47,659 nt of DNA from Candidatus Ozemobacteraceae bacterium. GTDB lineage: Bacteria; Muiribacteriota; Ozemobacteria; Ozemobacterales; Ozemobacteraceae. The stretch lies in assembly GCA_035373905.1 (NCBI GenBank), contig DAOSOK010000038.1:1-47659 (forward strand), written 5' to 3'. The position numbers were made by a program, and so were the translations under genes. A model generated the notes under the pieces. The model saw only the letters and a program-made list of their open reading frames with translations. It had not been told where the DNA came from and did no database searches. Below, piece after piece: positions 8,398 to 17,625 of the stretch (its first letter is position 1; the number at the start of each line of letters is the position of its first letter).

Positions 8398-8826
8398 CCG
8401 TGTACTTCTCCGATTGAAAAAATGTACATAAAGAATACCATAATGGGCGAACGTACACATCGGCATGAGAATATATAAATGACAATATGCAGTTCGAAAA
8501 GCCTTCGGGCGCCGTTCAGATGACATGTGAACGGTGCGTTCGCGAGCCGGACGGAGGGTAGTCAATAGTGGAATGTCAAGAGAGGCATGGATTGTTGGTC
8601 AGAGAGATTGAGAGAGTCGTCACCCGGCAACATGTGTGAGGGTATGAATGGGTGAAGGCCGGAGGCTGGTGATTCATGCATTTCTTGATGATCGGCATCC
8701 CCGCATAAATGCACCATGAAGCCCTGAGCCAGGGGAGATAGAGGTGATATCGGCATGTCATAGCCCTCACCGGATGCGTGCAACGGGAGATGATGAGTTG
8801 GTGCAAAAAAAAATATTTTGCCCCAC
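8398..8826. other. Intergenic region without supported gene
   Basis: About 430 bp between divergent genes. It is less GC-rich than its surroundings. It contains the ribosome-binding site of the pilin-like gene (about 8406-8412, minus strand) and presumably its promoter, which I could not place. The short open frames here (for example 8576-8851, minus) have atypical composition and no start signals. I see no tRNA or clear hairpin RNA. Confidence 0.5.
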
Positions 8827-8856
8827 TTGACATTCGCAAATCATGCTTCATATAAT
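8827..8856 (+). promoter_or_regulatory. Near-perfect sigma70 promoter of the HU gene
   Basis: TTGACA (8827-8832), an 18-bp spacer, and TATAAT (8851-8856). Transcription would begin near 8863, giving a leader of about 40 nt before the HU start. Both hexamers match the consensus exactly, as expected for an abundant nucleoid protein. Confidence 0.85.
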
Positions 8857-8902
8857 CCCATCATAGTCCTCAAAAACAAATCTGAAGGGAGATACAATCA
8901 GG

Positions 8903-9184
8903 ATGAACAAAGCAGATCTCGTGAAGACCATTGCCCAGAAGGCCAAGCTGAATCAGGCCGCCGCTCAGAAGGCTCTTGAGACCATGCTCGACACCTTCAA
9001 GGACACCCTCAAGAAGGGCAACAAGATTCAGCTCATCGGCTTCGGCTCCTTCGAAGTTTCCAAGCGCGCTGCTCGCAAGGGCGTCAATCCCCAGACCAAG
9101 AAGCCCATCAACATCCAGGCCAAGAAGGTCGTCAAGTTCAAGCCCGGCAAGGAGCTCAAGGAAATGGTCTCCAAGGGGAAATAA
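8903..9184 (+). CDS. hup: HU-family DNA-binding protein
   Basis: A 93-residue histone-like protein that bends and compacts DNA as a dimer. It matches the family over its whole length: MNKADLVKTIAQKAKLNQ at the start, the hinge GNKIQLIGFGSFEVSKRAAR, the beta-arm NPQTKKPINIQAKKVVKFKPGK with the conserved Pro that intercalates in DNA, and the C-terminal helix LKEM. AGGGAG at 8886-8891 is the ribosome-binding site. The gene has its own consensus promoter and a strong terminator, so it is a single-gene, highly expressed unit. I cannot tell HU from a homodimeric IHF-like paralogue by sequence alone. Confidence 0.95.
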   Translation: MNKADLVKTIAQKAKLNQAAAQKALETMLDTFKDTLKKGNKIQLIGFGSFEVSKRAARKGVNPQTKKPINIQAKKVVKFKPGKELKEMVSKGK

Positions 9185-9214
9185 TCCGCCCCTCGGACTC
9201 GTCCTTATAAAAAG

Positions 9215-9241
9215 CCCGGTCGACAAGACCGGGTTTTTTTT
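9215..9241 (+). terminator. Intrinsic terminator after HU gene
   Basis: Stem CCCGGTC/GACCGGG (9215-9221 with 9227-9233), 5-nt loop, followed by eight T residues. A classic rho-independent terminator 30 bp past the HU stop. Confidence 0.92.
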
Positions 9242-9265
9242 CAAAAAAATCTTCAGAAACGCCCC

Positions 9266-9294
9266 TTACTTCTCTCGACGTTCTGGGGTATGAT
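9266..9294 (+). promoter_or_regulatory. Possible sigma70 promoter of tamB-like gene
   Basis: TTACTT (9266-9271), 17-bp spacer, TATGAT (9289-9294), just past the HU terminator and about 105 bp before the tamB-like start. The -35 is weak; position is the main support. Confidence 0.4.
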
Positions 9295-9400
9295 GCCGTA
9301 TTCCCTTTCGGGTTCCATACCCCTGTGAGATCCAGACAGTGACTCGTTCTCTCATGACGTCCATCGGTCCTCGTGCAGTGCGTTCCGGCAGGCTGAAGGC

Positions 9401-12400
9401 ATGATGAAGCTTCTGCGTGCGGCTATCGCATCGATTGTCCTGTTCTCGATCTTCGCTGGTATTCTCCTTTACCGTGGATGGACAAGTCGAGTCGAACTTC
9501 CGTCCCCCCTCGCATCGCTTCTCAAATCCGCCATCAAAACGCAGACAGGTTCTCGACTGCGGTATGAGTCGCTGAAAATCAACGGATCGGAAGGCACTGG
9601 AACCCTTTCGAACGCCGCCCTCGAGAATGCCTCTTCCGTGGCTTTTCTCACGATCCGGGAAGCCGGCATTCGTCTTGCCTCCGGCACCTCGGTTCTCAGC
9701 GTCCTAGCGGGAGATGCGCCTGTCCATCTGTTCGAAGCCCGTGATATCGATGTCGATCTCGATCACCTGAAGCTTCCTGAACGGAAATTGCAGACCGGGG
9801 AATACCCGGGAACGATGCCGATAAACCGTTTCATCGCGAGGAATATACGCGTACATACGGTCGTGGGGACGTTCACGATCGATGCGCTGGAACTCGACGC
9901 CCGGCGTGTGGCCGGTGAGTATGCCGGCCAATTGGGAGTGGCTCGGAATCCTCTCGGCGGCGTGGCATCGGTATCGTTCCGGATTCCGTTCGACCTTGGT
10001 ACCGGGTCGGTCGCGATCGACTGGAATGACGTTGATATTCCGAGGTTGACGGCCCTGTATCCCGTCCTCTGGTTGTGGGGAATCGCGGTGGAAAGCGGCA
10101 GCGCCACAGTATCGCTCCGATGGACGGGAAACCTGCGGGAGCGTCTCGAAAAGCTGGACGCGCGGCTTGACGCGCTCTTCAGAAACGAATTGAAGGGACG
10201 ACTTCGCGTCAGCGACCTTGCTGTCACTCGGGATCGTCTCACGACGAAATGGAACGGAACGATTCAGACGGCTCCGAATGCTCATGGAACATGGAACTGT
10301 CGCCTGGATGGAGGCCATGCCCGCGACAGCATCCTTGTCGAGTCCGTCATAGACGGATCCGGGCCGGGATGGGGAATCGGCGCCAGCGGAACAGCCGATG
10401 TTTCGACCGATACGTGGAGCCTGATCGAGGCATTCGCACCCGTGACGGCGGCCGTCGAGCCGGGCGCCGCCAGGCTGCGCTTCAACGTGAGGCGTCCCCA
10501 CGGCAAACCCTGGCAGGGCGACGTCGCCGGCCGCCTGGACGGCTTCCTCGTCGAAGGCGTGCCGGTCGAAACGGCCAGTTTCTCTCTCCGAACCGAAGGC
10601 CGGAAAATACGATATACCGCAGCGGTGCGCTCCTCGACGGGCCGATGCGACGCCGAAGGCACGTATGATCCCGACACGAGTCTCGGGGATGCCGATCTCT
10701 CGATCGCCGCCATCAGAAGCGATCGAATTCAATATATTCCTAAAGAACTCCAAGGAATTTTCTCCGGAACCTTTCATGTGTCGGGAAATCCCACTCGGCT
10801 CGAGGATGCATGCGTGACCGGCTTTGTCGCCATCGACCGGCCGAAGTTCCCGGGGCGCGTCGTCGAGAGGCTCGAGGGACATATCACCTGGGACCGGGGG
10901 GCGTGGTCGCTACGAAATCCGGTCCTGCGGCTTCCCGGCGGACAGATAGCGTTCGAAGGCATCGTCTCGGACGGACACATTGAAGGGGAGCTTGCCGGCC
11001 GGGACGTTCCGGCGGAATTTCTCGGTATCGACGCGGATGTCGTGAAGGGGACCTGTAACTTCAGGGCCGACGTGGCCGGTGTCCCATCCGCTCCCCGGTA
11101 TGCCGGAGAACTCTGGACCGACCGTGCGAGATTATGGGACCGGCCCATATCGATGCTTCGAGCCCGTGTCACGGGCGGGCGGGCGTCTCTCGCCCTGGAC
11201 GAACTGCAGGCAGATCTCGCGGCGGGCGGTGCGATCTCCGGATATCTGAATGTCGATCTGAACGCCGGCAGGATGACGGCGAGCCGGTTCGATATCGTCC
11301 ATGTCGCCTTGGCGCAGTTTGCCGACCGTCTGCCCGAAGAATGGAGGCGCCTCGAGCCTGACGGGCGTTTAAACGCCATGTTCGAGCAGATTCCGGCGGA
11401 AACCGAGGCGATGATCTGGAATTTTTCGGTTTCCGGCAGCAAGATCACGCTCGCTTCCGCAACGATCGATGAGCTTTCCATTGGCGGCATCCTGCGGGGT
11501 GGGCGCCTCGAGAAGTTCGAGACAGCCGCGAGAATCGGGGATGGTCGCATCGCCCTGAAGGGGCATCAGGTTCCGAACGACGGGTATACCGGCGAACTTG
11601 GCCTTCACGAGGTCGACTTGAATGTTCTGGGTGTCTTACTGAAGGCCCCGTCACCGCTTCGAGGCATTCTGAGCGCCGACGGGACGATTCTCTGGAACGA
11701 GAGCTCGCCCTCGGGAGCGCTGCGGGTGGTCGTGCGCGATCTCGGCATCGGTGACCGCTTCCTCGGAAACGGCGGCGGCGAAATCGTCCTCGACACGAAC
11801 GGGGCACGGATGGAAAACGCCGCATTCGACCGGCTGGGAGTAAAGCTCGACGGATCGGTGCGGTTCGATGGCCGAAATTCATACGACATCACGTGCCGGA
11901 TGGATCGGACGGACCTTTCGGCGCTTCCTGCGGCGTATGGGTTCCGGAGCTTCCAGTCGGGCGATCTTCTCGTCACGGGTTCCGGCCGGCTCGAGGGTCG
12001 CATCGGGGAGGCGAAACCGGATCGTATAGAAGCGAATATACAAGCTCTCGAGATCAGGCGCGGCGATGATCTCATCGTGGCGAACAGGCCGATGCGGTTT
12101 CTCTACCAGAACGGCATCGTCGAACTTCGTTCCTTCGAGCTGAAATACCGGCAGGGGCTGTTCGGCATCGAAGGCGTCTGGGATCCGGCCGGCAGGACCG
12201 CCATGACCCTCACCGGTCGCGACTTTTCGCTTCTCGCACTCGGAACCCTCCTCGAGATCCCCGACTGGACGGTCGGCGGAAGCCTGTCGTTCGACGGTGG
12301 AATCGTCGGCTCGTATCCGGCTCTGCGGCTCGATTCCAACATCAACGTGAAAAACCTGACCTTCAATAACCGTTCGATCCCCGAAATCACGGGCAATATC

Positions 12401-13768
12401 GGTCTGACGCCCGACAAACTGAAGCTTGCCTACGTCACGGTGAAGCTGAACCAGATGAGCATCGGCGTTTCCGGAGGGATCCCCCTTCCCGGAAGCGGCG
12501 CGCCCGACTCGATGGATCTCGCGCTCGACATCGCCTCGTCTCCCATCAACGATCTTCCGCTCCTGCTGCCGGAGGTATTCAGCAACGCGAGCGGAAGCAT
12601 TCAGGCATCCCTGAGGTTCACGGGGAAGCCGAAAGCGCCTGTCGTCGCTGGATCGATGGCATTCCGAGCGGATCAACTGGGTCTGCGGGGCATGAACAAG
12701 CCGCTCAGGCAGGTTGACATCGGCCTCACGACGAAGGACGGTCTCATCAGGCTCGACCCGCTCAGGGCGACGATGGGGCGCGGCGTCTTCGAGGGCGGAG
12801 GCAACATCGATTTCCAGTCAGGCATTGGCTCAGTCTCGGCAAAACTTTCCGGTCAGAAGCTCGACCTGAATTGGAACGGCATCGACATCAACGGCGCGAG
12901 CGCCTCGTTCGATCTCGGGGGCACGATGTACCGCCCCGTCGTCCGCGGAAAGATCAGGATCCCCAAAGGCCGCGCCCAGGTCGGTGAATTCAGGACTTCG
13001 CCCGATTTCAAGCTGCGCTTGCCGCTCGAAAGCCTCGATTATCGGTTCGACGTCGAGATCCCGAGGAACTTCTGGGTCAAGAACTCGTTCATCAACGCCG
13101 AAATGCGCGGTTCGTTCAGCGCGTTCGGCGACCTCGAGAAGTTCCATCTCGGCGGCATGATCCAGAGCGTCCAGGGATGGCTGTTTTTCCAGCGCAGGAA
13201 GTTCCAGTTGGAGAACGGCGAGATCAGGTTCGGCGAACAGGACGAGCAGATCAACCCGTATCTCTACATCAAATCCGTCACGAACGTACAGAATACGCAG
13301 ATCTACCTGACGCTCGACGGGACGGTTTCATCGCTCACGCCGCGTCTTCACTCGTCGCCGCCGCTCGCGGAAAGCGACCTGATCGCCCTTTTGACCCTCG
13401 GCCGGAGCATGGAAGAGGCGCGCCAGTCTGATTCGAAAGACCTGTTCGAGAAAGAGATCCTGGAGGGCCTCAAGAACACGTATCTGTCCGGGCTTCTCGG
13501 CTCGACGATCTCCACGGCGCTGAACCTCGACGAGGTGTTTTTCGGCTCGCTGTTCGACCGGCGCACCGGCATCACGAGTTCGTTCCTCAGGGTCGGTAAA
13601 TATATCGGAAGAAATCTATTCATCGCGTACGAAGGCACCCTGTCGAACGAAGGCGACAAGACGTACATTTTCGAATACCGCCTGCCGAAAGGGTTCTTCA
13701 TCAACATCGAAATCGAAAAACCGCGCAATCAGACGAGAATTGGCGTAAAATACGACTGGAGATTCTGA
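9401..13768 (+). CDS. TamB-family (DUF490/AsmA-like) lipid-transport bridge protein
   Basis: A 1455-residue protein with one N-terminal membrane helix (about 5-25) followed by a very long periplasmic region of repetitive beta-strands, such as LRVSDLAVTRDRLTTKWNG, typical of the AsmA/TamB bridge family that carries phospholipids between the inner and outer membranes. The C-terminal 350 residues hold the TamB (DUF490) domain: the SFSAFGDLEKFHLGGMIQ segment, PLAESDLIALLTLGRS, and the closing IGVKYDWRF. E. coli TamB is 1259 residues. No TamA/BamA partner gene is adjacent. Two ATGs occur in tandem (9401, 9404); GAAGG at 9395-9399 fits the second slightly better. A GspF-like gene follows after 38 bp. 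Confidence 0.88.
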   Translation: MMKLLRAAIASIVLFSIFAGILLYRGWTSRVELPSPLASLLKSAIKTQTGSRLRYESLKINGSEGTGTLSNAALENASSVAFLTIREAGIRLASGTSVLSVLAGDAPVHLFEARDIDVDLDHLKLPERKLQTGEYPGTMPINRFIARNIRVHTVVGTFTIDALELDARRVAGEYAGQLGVARNPLGGVASVSFRIPFDLGTGSVAIDWNDVDIPRLTALYPVLWLWGIAVESGSATVSLRWTGNLRERLEKLDARLDALFRNELKGRLRVSDLAVTRDRLTTKWNGTIQTAPNAHGTWNCRLDGGHARDSILVESVIDGSGPGWGIGASGTADVSTDTWSLIEAFAPVTAAVEPGAARLRFNVRRPHGKPWQGDVAGRLDGFLVEGVPVETASFSLRTEGRKIRYTAAVRSSTGRCDAEGTYDPDTSLGDADLSIAAIRSDRIQYIPKELQGIFSGTFHVSGNPTRLEDACVTGFVAIDRPKFPGRVVERLEGHITWDRGAWSLRNPVLRLPGGQIAFEGIVSDGHIEGELAGRDVPAEFLGIDADVVKGTCNFRADVAGVPSAPRYAGELWTDRARLWDRPISMLRARVTGGRASLALDELQADLAAGGAISGYLNVDLNAGRMTASRFDIVHVALAQFADRLPEEWRRLEPDGRLNAMFEQIPAETEAMIWNFSVSGSKITLASATIDELSIGGILRGGRLEKFETAARIGDGRIALKGHQVPNDGYTGELGLHEVDLNVLGVLLKAPSPLRGILSADGTILWNESSPSGALRVVVRDLGIGDRFLGNGGGEIVLDTNGARMENAAFDRLGVKLDGSVRFDGRNSYDITCRMDRTDLSALPAAYGFRSFQSGDLLVTGSGRLEGRIGEAKPDRIEANIQALEIRRGDDLIVANRPMRFLYQNGIVELRSFELKYRQGLFGIEGVWDPAGRTAMTLTGRDFSLLALGTLLEIPDWTVGGSLSFDGGIVGSYPALRLDSNINVKNLTFNNRSIPEITGNIGLTPDKLKLAYVTVKLNQMSIGVSGGIPLPGSGAPDSMDLALDIASSPINDLPLLLPEVFSNASGSIQASLRFTGKPKAPVVAGSMAFRADQLGLRGMNKPLRQVDIGLTTKDGLIRLDPLRATMGRGVFEGGGNIDFQSGIGSVSAKLSGQKLDLNWNGIDINGASASFDLGGTMYRPVVRGKIRIPKGRAQVGEFRTSPDFKLRLPLESLDYRFDVEIPRNFWVKNSFINAEMRGSFSAFGDLEKFHLGGMIQSVQGWLFFQRRKFQLENGEIRFGEQDEQINPYLYIKSVTNVQNTQIYLTLDGTVSSLTPRLHSSPPLAESDLIALLTLGRSMEEARQSDSKDLFEKEILEGLKNTYLSGLLGSTISTALNLDEVFFGSLFDRRTGITSSFLRVGKYIGRNLFIAYEGTLSNEGDKTYIFEYRLPKGFFINIEIEKPRNQTRIGVKYDWRF

Positions 13769-13806
13769 ACGTCCCGGCAGGATAAAACGGGCGAAAGAGG
13801 TGAACC

Positions 13807-14760
13807 ATGAGCGATCTGAGAAATTTTTTCCTCCAGATGGAAACGTCCCTGGGGTCCGGCATCCCGCTGGTCCGTTCCCTTCAGCTTATTTCGGCAAACC
13901 TGCCGGCGTGGGGTCTGCGCGGGAAAGTCGAGCGAATCGCGAAACTGGTCGACGGGGGGGCGTCATTTTCCGGGGCGATGGAACAGGTCGGCAAGCCGTT
14001 CACCCGGCTGCACGTCAGTTTCATCAAGTTCGGCGAAGAAGCCGGCTGTCTTGACAAGGTCTGCTCATCGCTCGCCCAGCACTCCGACCGCGAGGTCATG
14101 TTGCAGCACGATATCGTGAATGCGATGCTGTACCCCGGGTTCGTTCTCGGCATCGCGTTCTTCATGCTGCCGATCATCAACGCGATCCAGGCAGGCCAGG
14201 AATGGTCGACCGCCCTTCCGTGGGCGATCGGAAACCTGGTTATCTACGCCGGAGCGATTTTCGGCGGGACGCTGGCGTGGAACTCGAGCCTCGGCGGATC
14301 GCTGGATGCGGTTCTCGTGCATGTTCCGTTCATCGGCGGGATCATGCGCCAGACCGCCCTGGCCAGGTTCACCAGAACCCTCGCCGTCGGCCTCGCCGCC
14401 GGCGTGCCGCTCATCCAGTCGCTCGAAACGGCGATTAGCGTGAGCGGGAATCCCTGGCTCCAGAACCAGCTGCAGCACCTGCCAAAACACGTCGGCAGCG
14501 GGAAGGGTCTCAGCGCAGGCCTCGAGCAGGCCGGCTGTCTCCCGGGGACCCTCCGCGAAATGATCGCCGTCGGAGAGCAGAGCGGCCGGCTCTCGGAAAT
14601 GCTCGAAAAGACGGCGAGTTACTTCGAGCAGGAGGCGTCGAACCGCGTCGGCATGGCGATGAAAATCCTGCCGGCGCTTCTCTTCCTGCTCGTGGCGATG
14701 TACGTCGGGTACAAGATCGTCGGATACTGGCAGAACACGTTGACCACCCTGATGAAATAA
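13807..14760 (+). CDS. Short type II secretion/type IV pilus inner-membrane protein (GspF/PilC family)
   Basis: A 317-residue platform protein. Two T2SSF domains are visible: the first begins at FFLQMETSLGSGIPLVRSL, with SFIKFGEEAGCLDKV; the second begins at RFTRTLAVGLAAGVPLIQSL, with EMIAVGEQSGRLSEML. Each is followed by membrane helices (near 105-125, 135-160 and 290-312). Canonical GspF/PilC is about 400 residues; this version lacks the roughly 70-residue N-terminal cytoplasmic part. Family members anchor the assembly ATPase that builds pseudopilins, but no GspE/PilB gene lies in the window. It sits between the tamB-like and MFS/HEAT genes. AGAGGTG precedes the ATG. Confidence 0.85.
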   Translation: MSDLRNFFLQMETSLGSGIPLVRSLQLISANLPAWGLRGKVERIAKLVDGGASFSGAMEQVGKPFTRLHVSFIKFGEEAGCLDKVCSSLAQHSDREVMLQHDIVNAMLYPGFVLGIAFFMLPIINAIQAGQEWSTALPWAIGNLVIYAGAIFGGTLAWNSSLGGSLDAVLVHVPFIGGIMRQTALARFTRTLAVGLAAGVPLIQSLETAISVSGNPWLQNQLQHLPKHVGSGKGLSAGLEQAGCLPGTLREMIAVGEQSGRLSEMLEKTASYFEQEASNRVGMAMKILPALLFLLVAMYVGYKIVGYWQNTLTTLMK

Positions 14761-14792
14761 GGGACTCTTGCCCCCCGGGAGAGCTACGACTG

Positions 14793-17612
14793 GTGCGGGA
14801 GCGACTCGAGCGGTTGTTGAACATCCGCCCCGACGAATGGGGCGAGCTGGCGTATTTCGGACTGCTCAACACCCTGCTCTGGACGGGGCTCACGATCGGC
14901 GAGTCGGTCGGCGAAACCCTGTTCCTCAAGCGGGTCGGCGTCGAGCATCTCCCGAAGATGTTCATCCTCTGCTCTCTCTTCGCGATCCCGATCGGCATCG
15001 CGTATGACCTTCTCCAACAGCGAATCGAGCGGAGGCGCCTCTCCTCCGTGCTAGGGGTCGTCGCCGTCTCGGCGGTGCTTGTCTGCCTGTTCCTTATCGA
15101 CGGCGGATGGACGATCGCCGGAACGGCCGTAGGATATCCTTTGTTGTATATCGTACAGAACATCCTGGCGACCGTTCTCGCCGCTCATTTCACGATTCTC
15201 CTGTCGGGACAGTTCAACACCCTCGACTCGAAACGGCTGATTCCGATCATCCTCGGGGGGGCCGTCGCAGGTTCCATCGCCGGCGGTCTTTCCGTGAGAG
15301 TGCTGGCTGACGGGTTCGGAACCGTGAACCTCCTCTGGATCTGGATCTTCATGCTCGGGCTCGGCGAGGTATGGTTCGCCTTCGGCGGTCGATCGCTGAA
15401 GGCTGCCATGTGGGCCCGCGAAGAGAAAGAGCCGCCACCGAAATACGCCGGCGAGGGGCGGCTCGACCGATGGTTCTACGAAGCCCGGGCGGTCGTCTCG
15501 ACCCCCCTCCTGATGCTGCTCGCCGCGTCGATGTTCATGATGACGATCTGCAGGTATTTCATCGAGTATCAATATAGTGAAATATTCAACGCCCATTTTA
15601 CCTCGGAAACCGCTCTCGCCGGCTTCATCGGCGTGTACACCATCGTCTCGAACCTCGCGGCTCTCGCCATCCAGAGCATCGTGACGGGTCGGCTGATTCA
15701 GACTCTTGGCGTCAGCAGCGCGAACCTGTTCTATCCGATCTCGACCCTGCTCGCCTTCACGGGAACGGCGTTGTCCTACACGATTCTTCCCGGCGTCTTC
15801 GCCCGCTTCAACCAGGAGGGACTCCGCCGGGCCGTATTCCACCCGGTCATCAGCCTCTTCTACAACGCCATTCCGGCGAAACGGCGCGCCCGGTCGATCG
15901 CGTTCAACGAAGGCATCATGATCCCCCTCGGAACCATCGCCGCGGGGATCATGATCATGATGCTGCAGGGGCACACGCGGGCGCTGCTGACCGTGTCGGT
16001 GGCGCTCGCGGCCGTCTGGTCGATCCTTGCCTGGGGGCAGCGCCAGGTCTACAGCCGGAGCCTCATCGAACTGCTGCGCCGGTCGCAGATCGAGAGCGTC
16101 TCCGACGACGAGAAGGACCTCGGCACGCTCGACGGTCATACCCAGGCCCTGGTGATCGAAGCCCTCAAGGACGAGAACGACGAAGTCGCTGAGCTCGCGG
16201 CCGACCTCCTGATCCGTTACGGGTCATCCTCCGCCAGGGCCGCGCTTCTGCGCCAGGCCGTCGATGCGCGACCCTCTTTGCTCATCATTCTTCTCGACAA
16301 GCTTTCGTCGTTTCCGGGACCCGACACCAGGCAGTTCCTGCTTCGCTCTCTCTGCCACTCAGACGCGGAAGTCAGGCTCTCGGCGCTCAAAGCCCTCATC
16401 GTCTACCCACACGATGACGAGATCCGCGCCCGCATCGCCGAGTTCCTCTCCAGCGGCGACATTCGCCACCGCACCACGGCCGCTGCCGGAATGATCCGCG
16501 GCGGCGATCTCGGCCAGATGATGAAGGCGCTTTCCGTCCTCCGGCAGATGCTGTGCGAGAAAGACTCGGATACCGTCGCCCTCGGCATCCATTCGCTTGG
16601 CCTCACGCGCGACGAACGATTCTGGGTCAACCTCCGCCCCTTCCTGCTCAGCGAAGATCCCAAGCTTCGGCTCGCGGCGATGCGCTCGATGAACCTGATG
16701 GTCCAGGCGGGCGAAATCTACGAGCACCTCGACGTCCTCCAGGCGCTGATTCGCGACTCGGTCCGGGAGATCCGCACCCTCGCCATCCGAATCGTCGGCC
16801 GCGTGCGCGCACGACAGAGCGTGCCGCTCCTCCTCGAAGCGCTTTCCGACTCGAGTCCGCGCAACCGGCGCCTCGCGTTCGAAGCGCTGTCAGGCTGGGG
16901 ACCCGATATCCTCAACGACCTCCTGATGATTCTCGACGACCCGCAGGCCTCGATCCATGCCCAGGAAAGCGCCGTCAGGCTCCTGAGGTTCTCTCAGGAT
17001 CTCTGCATCCAGGATCGGCTCGCGCGGTTCGGATTCGCCCAGATTCGCACGATCTACGAAATGAAGTGCGACGAACTCACCATCGTCCGGGAACTCCCGG
17101 CGGAGGGCGGCGAATTCCTGCGCATGTTGCTGAACGAGCGCGCCCTGGGACTGCTGAAACTGGTTCTCGCCCTCGTCGCCCCGGAAGAAAGCCGCGAGGC
17201 GAGGACGGTCTTCCGCGGGCTGTATTCTCCGAACCAGGAAATGATGAACAACGCCATCGAAGCCCTTCAATCGATGGGCGAGCGGACGCTGATCTACCAC
17301 ATCGTCCCCGTACTCGAAGGCCTGCCGCTCGAGCAGATCGCCGAATACGGGCGACGAACGTTCGGCATCGAGATGCGCACGGCCCGCATGGTGATCGGCA
17401 AGCATCTCGTATCGATCGAAAAGAATCTGAAGGAAGCCGCGATCTACACCGTCGGCATCAACGGCATCGACGATCTCCTGCCGGCGCTGAAGAAGATCCT
17501 GACCGCAGATGCCGGTCAATCCCAGATCGCCACCGTCTGCGCGTGGAGTATCGCGAAACTCGCCGGCGGCATGACGCGTTCCGAAATTCCCGGGCCGGCG
17601 ACGGCGCGATGA
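14793..17612 (+). CDS. MFS/nucleotide-transporter-like membrane domain fused to HEAT repeats
   Basis: A 939-residue protein, GTG start with GGGAG at 14777-14781. Residues 15-430 contain about 12 hydrophobic helices in an MFS-like arrangement reminiscent of the ATP/ADP (Npt/Tlc) translocase group; the exact family needs a profile search. Residues 440-930 are HEAT-like helical repeats, for example SDAEVRLSALKALIVYP and DSVREIRTLAIRIVGRVRA. In other bacteria, related Npt-like proteins are described with a HEAT region and a cyclic-nucleotide-binding domain on the same chain; here a separate cNMP-binding gene follows after 13 bp, suggesting a split version of one functional unit. The substrate is unknown. 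Confidence 0.7.
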   Translation: MRERLERLLNIRPDEWGELAYFGLLNTLLWTGLTIGESVGETLFLKRVGVEHLPKMFILCSLFAIPIGIAYDLLQQRIERRRLSSVLGVVAVSAVLVCLFLIDGGWTIAGTAVGYPLLYIVQNILATVLAAHFTILLSGQFNTLDSKRLIPIILGGAVAGSIAGGLSVRVLADGFGTVNLLWIWIFMLGLGEVWFAFGGRSLKAAMWAREEKEPPPKYAGEGRLDRWFYEARAVVSTPLLMLLAASMFMMTICRYFIEYQYSEIFNAHFTSETALAGFIGVYTIVSNLAALAIQSIVTGRLIQTLGVSSANLFYPISTLLAFTGTALSYTILPGVFARFNQEGLRRAVFHPVISLFYNAIPAKRRARSIAFNEGIMIPLGTIAAGIMIMMLQGHTRALLTVSVALAAVWSILAWGQRQVYSRSLIELLRRSQIESVSDDEKDLGTLDGHTQALVIEALKDENDEVAELAADLLIRYGSSSARAALLRQAVDARPSLLIILLDKLSSFPGPDTRQFLLRSLCHSDAEVRLSALKALIVYPHDDEIRARIAEFLSSGDIRHRTTAAAGMIRGGDLGQMMKALSVLRQMLCEKDSDTVALGIHSLGLTRDERFWVNLRPFLLSEDPKLRLAAMRSMNLMVQAGEIYEHLDVLQALIRDSVREIRTLAIRIVGRVRARQSVPLLLEALSDSSPRNRRLAFEALSGWGPDILNDLLMILDDPQASIHAQESAVRLLRFSQDLCIQDRLARFGFAQIRTIYEMKCDELTIVRELPAEGGEFLRMLLNERALGLLKLVLALVAPEESREARTVFRGLYSPNQEMMNNAIEALQSMGERTLIYHIVPVLEGLPLEQIAEYGRRTFGIEMRTARMVIGKHLVSIEKNLKEAAIYTVGINGIDDLLPALKKILTADAGQSQIATVCAWSIAKLAGGMTRSEIPGPATAR

Positions 17613-17625
17613 CAGGTGCAGACAG

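Noticed and set aside
8576..8851. 91-residue minus-strand frame in the 8.4-8.8 kb gap
   Set aside because: No ribosome-binding site, atypical composition, and it crosses the HU promoter.
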